Below are positions 13,897 to 18,242 of a DNA stretch of 18,242 nucleotides, in pieces. The number at the start of each line of letters is the position of its first letter. The stretch's first letter is position 1. Made by a program: the position numbers and the translations under genes. Source of the stretch: JANRKF01 sp964519595 (lineage in GTDB: Bacteria; Pseudomonadota; Alphaproteobacteria; Rickettsiales; SXRF01). A model generated the notes under the pieces. That model did not search any database. It was given only the letters and a program-made list of their open reading frames with translations, and was not told the DNA's origin. Where the stretch lies: NCBI GenBank assembly GCA_964519595.1, contig CAZFJN010000039.1:1-18242 (forward strand), written 5' to 3'.

Positions 13897-14177
13897 AAAG
13901 GCACAGCTTCCTTCAATACAGAATCCGCAATCAAAGGATTTAGATATTTTTCTGCAACAATATCCACAGAACATCCTAGAATTTCAGTCAGATCATCTGC
14001 CATGCCATAAAAACGAAAGCCCAGATTAGGCGGAGCAGAAACCAACAAATCTATATCGCTGTTATTGCCTGAATTTCCACGAACTACTGAGCCAAAGACA
14101 CGAATATCATGTATGCCATACCGTCCGGTAATAGCAAGAATTTGTGGTTTGAATTTTTGTAACTCAGCAAGATTCAT
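13893..14177 (-). CDS. mntA: MntA-family nucleotidyltransferase antitoxin
   Basis: MntA is a minimal nucleotidyltransferase that neutralises HepT by transferring AMP to its tyrosine. In this 94-residue protein the GS-x10-D-x-D motif is complete: G29-S30, D41 and D43 in FGSVVRG...SDIDLLV, with a third carboxylate at D72 in CSVDIV. The downstream hepT starts inside its stop codon. No strong ribosome site precedes the ATG. Two palindromes lie upstream (CTCGCGAG at 14206-14213 and ATATCATGATAT at 14226-14237), which may be operator sites. Confidence 0.92.
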   Translation of the reverse strand: MNLAELQKFKPQILAITGRYGIHDIRVFGSVVRGNSGNNSDIDLLVSAPPNLGFRFYGMADDLTEILGCSVDIVAEKYLNPLIADSVLKEAVPL

Positions 14178-14205
14178 AATGTTTTACGATTAATAATTTT
14201 CTATC

Positions 14206-14237
14206 CTCGCGAGAAGTCATCTACTATATCATGATAT
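14206..14237. promoter_or_regulatory. Two palindromes upstream of mntA-hepT
   Basis: CTCGCGAG (14206-14213) and ATATCATGATAT (14226-14237) are perfect palindromes, 29 and 49 bases before the mntA start. The second covers the last codons and part of the stop of the lipoprotein gene. Position fits an autoregulatory operator, but no binding protein is known from the sequence. Confidence 0.35.
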
Positions 14238-14799
14238 TTTTTTTCTTACGCTTTTTCTTTTTCTCAACAGATGGCAAAGAGTCCACCTTGATAAGTCTCT
14301 GATAGTCGCGTGCCGTCCGTTTCTCCGGCTTGCATCTGTAGTTATGTTTGTTGGCATCACAATATTGCAGCATAACCTTGTCGCCGGCCTTTAACACTGG
14401 ATTATCTTCATTCACTTCCTGAACAATGGTTTTTATATCACCGCTTTGCAGCTGTACCATATATTCAAATCCTTGCGATATCCTTAATTCCTTGCTGATC
14501 TCATTGCCGATAAATGCGCCCGCTACTGCACCTCCTACCGTTGCCCAGGCGTTGCCTGAACCATCTCCAACATACGCGCCGCTGCCACCGCCTACGCCTG
14601 CGCCAAGCAATGTTCCAATATCTTGATCGCTTTGGTCGGCTTTAATTGTCACTTCGCGCGCGTTAATTACAGTTCCGAATTCCACTGCGCGGCTTACACC
14701 AACTTCGCTGCGATCATAAACATCGTTAGTTTGTTTCTGTACGCAAGCGGTAAGCGTGGTGAGGGATAATAAAATGACAGATACATTGATCAACCGCAT
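14224..14799 (-). CDS. Glycine-zipper outer-membrane lipoprotein, SlyB/Pcp-like
   Basis: Residues 1-18 form a lipoprotein signal, with lipobox L-T-A-Cys19. Residues about 27-55 (DVYDRSEVGVSRAVEFGTVI) match the conserved N-terminus of SlyB/Pcp-like proteins. Residues 62-99 are a glycine-zipper pair (GAGVGGGSGAYVG and VGGAVAGAFIGNEI) able to form two close-packed hydrophobic helices. A small beta-like domain follows (FEYMVQLQSGDIKTIVQ, about 112-130), as in the family. The C-terminal tail, about 176-191, is strongly basic (run of Lys/Arg), which is unusual. GGAG lies 8 bases upstream of the ATG. It sits between two toxin-antitoxin modules on the same strand. The role is probably envelope integrity; the exact family member is uncertain. 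Confidence 0.85.
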   Translation of the reverse strand: MRLINVSVILLSLTTLTACVQKQTNDVYDRSEVGVSRAVEFGTVINAREVTIKADQSDQDIGTLLGAGVGGGSGAYVGDGSGNAWATVGGAVAGAFIGNEISKELRISQGFEYMVQLQSGDIKTIVQEVNEDNPVLKAGDKVMLQYCDANKHNYRCKPEKRTARDYQRLIKVDSLPSVEKKKKRKKKNIMI

Positions 14800-14841
14800 A
14801 ATTACTGCTCCGTTTTTTCATCAGGGAATAATGACACTATC

Positions 14842-15105
14842 TTATCCTTCATAAATGTCCTTGCGATGGCCAATTGCGGTGATAATAACATTCTTATTTG
14901 CTTCATCAATAGTATAAATTATACGGTAATCGCCTACTCGCAAACGGCGGTGTCCTTTTAAACTATAGCGAAGAGGTTTGCCGAGTCCAATTGGATCAAT
15001 GGTTAGCCTTTCCATTATTGCGCGTTTTATCGTATCACGCATAGCTTTTGGCAGCGCAGGAATATCATGCTTTTGTACTGACTCACGGTAATAAATAAAA
15101 TACAC
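14842..15105 (-). CDS. relE: RelE/ParE-superfamily toxin
   Basis: An 87-residue RelE-like protein, expected to be a ribosome-dependent mRNA endonuclease. It shows the family core: helix KAMRDTIKRAIMERL, the KPLRYSLKGHRRLRVGDYRIIYTI block with R54, R56, Y60 and R61, and the end AIGHRKDIYE with R81 and Y85. The start is GTG at 15105, three bases after the antitoxin stop; no earlier ATG is possible because the upstream in-frame codon pair is TAG-GTT, that is, the antitoxin and toxin share one frame separated by a single TAG. The next Met is residue 22, too far in. Symbol used for the superfamily; the exact subfamily is not certain. Confidence 0.9.
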   Translation of the reverse strand: MYFIYYRESVQKHDIPALPKAMRDTIKRAIMERLTIDPIGLGKPLRYSLKGHRRLRVGDYRIIYTIDEANKNVIITAIGHRKDIYEG

Positions 15106-15108
15106 AAC

Positions 15109-15339
15109 CTACCAAACCTGATCGTGCGGAATTATTTTTTCATCTTCGCGTGACATGGCAAGGCGCGAAAAATATATATCCTCATCACGTTCCAGAGCTT
15201 CTTGCAGTTTCTGCCGTGCTAGATCTTCAACGCTGATATGAGAATGTTCGGCAAGTGAGCGCAACCAGGCATTAGTTGCAGCATCAATGGAGACATTAAT
15301 ATGGTTAGTATGATGGTCAGTGTGGTTCATTGTTGTCAT
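15109..15339 (-). CDS. Ribbon-helix-helix antitoxin of the RelE pair
   Basis: A 76-residue partner placed directly upstream of the RelE-like toxin. Residues about 13-50 (INVSIDAATNAWLRSLAE, then ISVEDLARQKLQEAL) have the strand-helix-helix pattern of ribbon-helix-helix DNA-binding antitoxins. The acidic tail (about 50-76) would wrap the toxin. The N-terminus is His/Thr-rich (T-D-H-H-T-N-H). ATG at 15339 and ATG at 15330 are both possible; no clear ribosome site separates them. Its 5' end lies 25 bases from the edge of the 170-bp palindromic element, so its promoter must overlap that element. Confidence 0.85.
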   Translation of the reverse strand: MTTMNHTDHHTNHINVSIDAATNAWLRSLAEHSHISVEDLARQKLQEALERDEDIYFSRLAMSREDEKIIPHDQVW

Positions 15340-15363
15340 CTTTTTATTCTGTTTTATTGCAGA

Positions 15364-15533
15364 TACTAATACCGCAGCATATTAGGTGACTAAAGATGCG
15401 ATATTTTTTTGTGAATCAGGGAAGTGAAAAACTTGTAAAGCGTAGCAGGGACTACGTTTTACAAGTTTTTTGCTTTCATGTTCGCATAAAAAATACGTCA
15501 TATTAAGTTATTTAATATGCTGCGGTGTTAGTA
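15364..15533. mobile_element. 170-bp palindromic, TA-bounded MITE-like element
   Basis: The 21-base ends 15364-15384 and 15513-15533 are complementary at 20 positions (left end begins TACTAATACCGCAGC; right end finishes GCTGCGGTGTTAGTA). Both outer limits are a TA dinucleotide, as left by IS630/mariner-type insertion. The inner parts of the two arms are also related over much of their length, and the centre is a 19-bp stem, so the whole element folds into one long hairpin. It encodes no protein. It sits 43 bases downstream of sdhA and 24 bases upstream of the antitoxin gene. Mobility is inferred; an intergenic hairpin of other origin is possible. Confidence 0.6.
15427..15470. terminator. Bidirectional intrinsic terminator at the centre of the palindrome
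   Basis: AAAAACTTGTAAAGCGTAG (15427-15445) pairs with CTACGTTTTACAAGTTTTT (15452-15470) at 18 of 19 positions, plus one G-T, around a 6-base loop. The A-tract on one side and T-tract on the other make it read as a terminator on both strands. It should end sdhCDA transcripts before the antitoxin gene. Confidence 0.7.
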
Positions 15534-15576
15534 ATTATGCAGCCATTTGTCGCTCAGTGTAGCATAATTTGTGACC

Positions 15577-17364
15577 TTAGTAAACCCTTGCCTTAGGCGG
15601 TACTGGCTGGACTTCATTGCTCAGCGTATTCAGATGCACCGGACGGTAATCGAAGCTTACTTTTCCTTTATCATCCAGCCAGGCGTAAGTATGTTTCAGC
15701 CAGTTAACATCATCGCGATCCTTAAAATCTTCCCGCGCATGTGCGCCGCGGCTTTCCTTGCGGTTTAAGGCGCTGGCAATGGTAATCATTGCTTGTGCGC
15801 GAAGATTATCAAGCTCCAGCGCTTCGACCAGATCAGAATTCCAGACCATATTGCGATCTGATATGGCAAGATGAGCGAAGCTTTTCCAGACATCAGCCAT
15901 TTTCTCAGCGCCTTCAGAGAGAGATTTTTCATCACGAAATACGGCGGCGTGATTTTGCATTGTCCGTTGCATATTGCGGCGAATTTCAGCGGTTTTCATA
16001 TCGCCGCCGGCATTGCGAATTGCATCAAAACGGGCGATTATTTTATCATTGTTGCTGCCGGAAATTGGTTTATGCGCCGCGCCGGATTTAACAACTTCCG
16101 CCGCGCGAATTGCCGCTGCTCTGCCAAATACCACCAGATCAAGCAGCGAATTAGAACCAAGACGATTCGCACCATGTACAGAAACACATGCTGCTTCGCC
16201 AATTGCCATTAATCCTGGCACAATATTTTCAGAATTTGTGCCTTTTTTGGTCACTACCTCGCCGTGAATATTAGTTGGAATACCGCCCATATTGTAATGA
16301 ACAGTCGGCAAAATCGGAATTGGCTGTCTGGTTACATCAACTCCGGCAAAAATTTTCGCGGTTTCGGAAATTCCCGGCAGGCGAGCATGAAGAACTTCCG
16401 GATCAAGATGATCAAGATGAAGATAGATATGGTCTTTTTCCGGACCAACGCCTCTGCCTTCACGAACTTCAACAGTAATCGCCCTTGATACCACATCACG
16501 GCTGGCTAAATCCTTGGCGCTTGGCGCGTAACGTTCCATGAAACGCTCGCCTTCAGAATTCACCAGATAGCCGCCTTCGCCGCGCGCACCTTCGGTTATC
16601 AAACAGCCGGCGCCGTAAATTCCGGTTGGATGAAACTGCACAAACTCCATATCTTCCATTGGAATTCCGGCGCGAATTGCCATGCCGCCGCCATCGCCAG
16701 TGCAAGTATGCGCGCTGGTGCAGGAAAAATAAGCTCTGCCATAACCGCCAGTGGCTAACACGACCAGATGCGCGTGAAAGCGGTGCAGAGTTCCGTCATC
16801 AAGATTCCACGCCATTACGCCGCGACAGATTCCCTCATCATCCATAATTAAATCAATGGCAAAATATTCTATGAAAAATTGCGCGTTGTGACGCAGCGCC
16901 TGAGTATAAAGAGTGTGCAAAATGGCATGTCCAGTTCGATCCGCTGCCGCGCAGGTGCGTTGCGCTGTGCCTTTGCCGTAATGTGTTGTCATGCCGCCGA
17001 ATGGACGCTGATAGATTTTTCCATCCTCCGTGCGTGAAAAAGGAACGCCGTAATGTTCCAGCTCGATTATCGAAGCCGGAGCGTTCTTGCACATATATTC
17101 AATTGCATCCTGATCGCCCAGCCAGTCTGAGCCTTTAATCGTATCATAAAAATGAAAACGCCAGTCATCCTCGCCCATATTGCCAAGAGCCGCTGAAATA
17201 CCGCCTTGCGCGGCAACCGTATGCGAACGAGTTGGAAATACTTTAGTGACGCAAGCGGTATTCAAGCCGCTGGCCGCCATGCCGAAAGTTGCGCGAAGGC
17301 CAGCGCCGCCAGCGCCGACAACAACGACATCGTGATAATGATCAATTATTTTGTAAGAAGACAT
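15577..17364 (-). CDS. sdhA: Succinate dehydrogenase flavoprotein subunit
   Basis: SdhA oxidises succinate to fumarate on the cytoplasmic side of complex II. The 595-residue chain shows the FAD-binding GAGGAG motif (17-22), the covalent-FAD histidine H48 in RSHTVAAQGG, the substrate-site segments FVQFHPTG and GARGEGG, and HGANRLGSNSLLDLVVFGRAA. The C-terminus ends with the typical basic/aromatic V-P-P-K-A-R-V-Y. Start 17364 is chosen because GGAG lies about 7 bases before it and the sdhD stop is one base upstream (TGA-T-ATG); an in-frame TTG at 17391 would overlap sdhD. It is third in sdhC-sdhD-sdhA. About 43 bases after its stop lies a strong palindromic terminator that separates it from sdhB. 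Confidence 0.98.
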   Translation of the reverse strand: MSSYKIIDHYHDVVVVGAGGAGLRATFGMAASGLNTACVTKVFPTRSHTVAAQGGISAALGNMGEDDWRFHFYDTIKGSDWLGDQDAIEYMCKNAPASIIELEHYGVPFSRTEDGKIYQRPFGGMTTHYGKGTAQRTCAAADRTGHAILHTLYTQALRHNAQFFIEYFAIDLIMDDEGICRGVMAWNLDDGTLHRFHAHLVVLATGGYGRAYFSCTSAHTCTGDGGGMAIRAGIPMEDMEFVQFHPTGIYGAGCLITEGARGEGGYLVNSEGERFMERYAPSAKDLASRDVVSRAITVEVREGRGVGPEKDHIYLHLDHLDPEVLHARLPGISETAKIFAGVDVTRQPIPILPTVHYNMGGIPTNIHGEVVTKKGTNSENIVPGLMAIGEAACVSVHGANRLGSNSLLDLVVFGRAAAIRAAEVVKSGAAHKPISGSNNDKIIARFDAIRNAGGDMKTAEIRRNMQRTMQNHAAVFRDEKSLSEGAEKMADVWKSFAHLAISDRNMVWNSDLVEALELDNLRAQAMITIASALNRKESRGAHAREDFKDRDDVNWLKHTYAWLDDKGKVSFDYRPVHLNTLSNEVQPVPPKARVY

Positions 17365-17365
17365 A

Positions 17366-17782
17366 TCACGCTCCAAAGGAATTAAGATCAACCATATTCA
17401 TTCTAAGTACCGCCATTATTCCTAATATTGCGGCGGTGATTGCCACAAAATTATTGGCCAGCAGCAGGCAATATTTTGCAAAAGGTGGTTTGACATAATC
17501 TTCAATCACCACCTGAAAACCAAGTTTGGCGTGATAAAATATTGCAATGAGCAAGGCGATCATTCCCAGGCTGTTAAGCGGCGAAGCTACCCAGTCGGCG
17601 ACACGTCCGACATCTGAAGAAAGCATTGAAGCAAGCAGAGAAACTACGAACCACGGCATCAGCAGCATTAAAGCTATTGCCGTTACGCGCTGCAACCACC
17701 AGTGAGAAACCGCGCCGCCGGAAGTTCCATGTCCTTTAGCGCGTGCCAGCGGAGATTCAAATTTTGCCTGTTTTTTACTCAT
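17366..17782 (-). CDS. sdhD: Succinate dehydrogenase membrane anchor subunit
   Basis: One of two membrane subunits of complex II binding haem b and ubiquinone. The 138-residue protein has three hydrophobic segments (about 34-55, 70-92 and 104-127). H84 in FYHAKLGFQVVIEDYV corresponds to the haem-side histidine, and D95-Y96 to the quinone-site Asp-Tyr pair of E. coli SdhD (same +11 spacing). Start 17782 is chosen because the ATG overlaps the sdhC stop as TGATG; an upstream start at 17815 would overlap sdhC by 34 bases. It leads into sdhA with one base between stop and start. Confidence 0.94.
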   Translation of the reverse strand: MSKKQAKFESPLARAKGHGTSGGAVSHWWLQRVTAIALMLLMPWFVVSLLASMLSSDVGRVADWVASPLNSLGMIALLIAIFYHAKLGFQVVIEDYVKPPFAKYCLLLANNFVAITAAILGIMAVLRMNMVDLNSFGA

Positions 17783-18171
17783 CACAAACCTGCTTTCTGT
17801 ATATAACCCCAGCATCCGGCGGTCGCTGTTACCGTGAATAAAAGAACCAGCCAGCCGGAAATCGTTGCGGCTTTAAGTGAATATCCAGCGCCGATATCCC
17901 AGAATAAATGGCGAATACCATTTGCCAGATGATAAAAAAATGAAAGAGCGAAACCAAGCAGCACAATACGTCCTGCCCATGAGGTCGCGCATTCATGCCA
18001 TGCGGCGTAATGAGCAGGGTAATAAGCAGCAACCGCCAGCCATGCGACCATTGCCAGCGCGCCAAGATAAAGCACGATGCCAGTAGCGCGGTGCATTATC
18101 GATAAAACCGAGCTTATCTGCGGTTTATAAATGGTAAGATGAGGAGAAGTAGGACGAGAAAAAGAGGCCAT
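17782..18171 (-). CDS. sdhC: Succinate dehydrogenase cytochrome b556 subunit
   Basis: The first gene of the sdh cluster. The 129-residue protein has the family start RPTSPHLTIYKPQ (6-18), the quinone-site S-x-x-H-R-x-T-G motif with H27-R28, and haem ligand H81 in FYHLANGIRHLFWD. Three hydrophobic segments lie at about 30-50, 67-86 and 104-124. AGGG is 7-8 bases before the ATG, separated by a T-run. Its stop overlaps the sdhD start (TGATG), so translation of sdhC and sdhD is coupled. Confidence 0.95.
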   Translation of the reverse strand: MASFSRPTSPHLTIYKPQISSVLSIMHRATGIVLYLGALAMVAWLAVAAYYPAHYAAWHECATSWAGRIVLLGFALSFFYHLANGIRHLFWDIGAGYSLKAATISGWLVLLFTVTATAGCWGYIQKAGL

Positions 18172-18242
18172 AAAAAAACCCTGTCAAAAAAAATATCAGG
18201 TTTGTTTATAGCGTGTCAGGTTGAATAATCTAGAGGAAATTT
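18172..18242 (-). promoter_or_regulatory. sdhC upstream region with a possible -10 box
   Basis: The minus strand contains TATAAA in the context CGCTATAAACA about 35 bases before the sdhC ATG, preceded at 16 bases by the weak -35 candidate TAGATT, close to the window edge. This would be the only visible promoter for sdhC-sdhD-sdhA. Confidence 0.35.

Noticed and set aside
13897..13974. Cysteine-rich N-terminal extension of HepT
   Set aside because: It overlaps mntA coding sequence; the ATGA overlap start gives the normal HepT length.
15533..15569. 8-bp inverted repeat AATTATGC/GCATAATT as an sdhA terminator
   Set aside because: The loop is about 21 bases and no T-run follows; the central hairpin of the neighbouring element is a far better terminator.
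15789..17092. Several open frames of about 70-113 codons on either strand inside sdhA
   Set aside because: They are shadows of the strongly supported sdhA frame and have no ribosome sites or family features.
17365..17391. TTG start adding nine residues to SdhA
   Set aside because: It would overlap sdhD; the ATG at 17364 has GGAG and sits one base after the sdhD stop.

Overview
The window looks like chromosome of an AT-rich alphaproteobacterium, possibly a host-associated lineage. Grounds: the neighbour pairs dgt / divergent ErpA-type gene-xthA and thrB-rnhA (familiar alphaproteobacterial arrangements), the alphaproteobacterial type of sdhCDAB proteins, long T/A-rich spacers, many short tandem repeats and palindromes, a decayed coiled-coil gene and two toxin-antitoxin modules. 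No rRNA or tRNA gene, CRISPR array, transposase or phage gene was recognised. A run of exactly 100 N (8994-9093) is a scaffold gap that removes the 5' ends of two divergent genes.

Layout. 1-2150 is an accessory stretch: an unrecognised 362-residue protein under a promoter with palindromic and repeated sites, a strong terminator, a frameshifted small coiled-coil/TM gene followed by a second copy of the same terminator, then a 470-base T-rich spacer with interleaved inverted repeats. 2151-4926 holds a possible GNAT-fold acyltransferase and glmS. 4979-6434 has a divergent pair of exported proteins of unknown role: a lipoprotein and a Lys/Arg/Glu-rich periplasmic protein. 6450-8993 (minus) is dgt (5' end lost) followed by rarA. 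9094-10293 (plus) is an ErpA/IscA-type Fe-S carrier (5' end lost) followed closely by xthA; 10399-10848 is an orphan helical protein. 10838-12293 (minus) is thrB-rnhA.

12353-18171 (minus) is the succinate dehydrogenase region. sdhC, sdhD and sdhA are tightly coupled. sdhB follows on the same strand only about 2 kb later, coupled by a TAATG overlap to a small cysteine-rich exported protein. Between sdhA and sdhB lie, in transcription order, a 170-bp TA-bounded palindromic element with a strong internal hairpin, an RHH-antitoxin/RelE-toxin pair, a glycine-zipper (SlyB-like) lipoprotein, and a MntA/HepT pair. The hairpin should act as a terminator in both directions, so sdhB probably depends on a local promoter.

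Most of the window is housekeeping: amino-sugar synthesis, DNA repair and recombination, dNTP control, Fe-S assembly, threonine synthesis and respiration. The most unusual parts are the toxin-antitoxin/palindrome insert in the sdh cluster, the interleaved inverted repeats at 1774-1838, the regulated-looking unknown gene at the left end, the duplicated terminator beside a decaying gene, and the 10-bp duplication over the glmS start codon.
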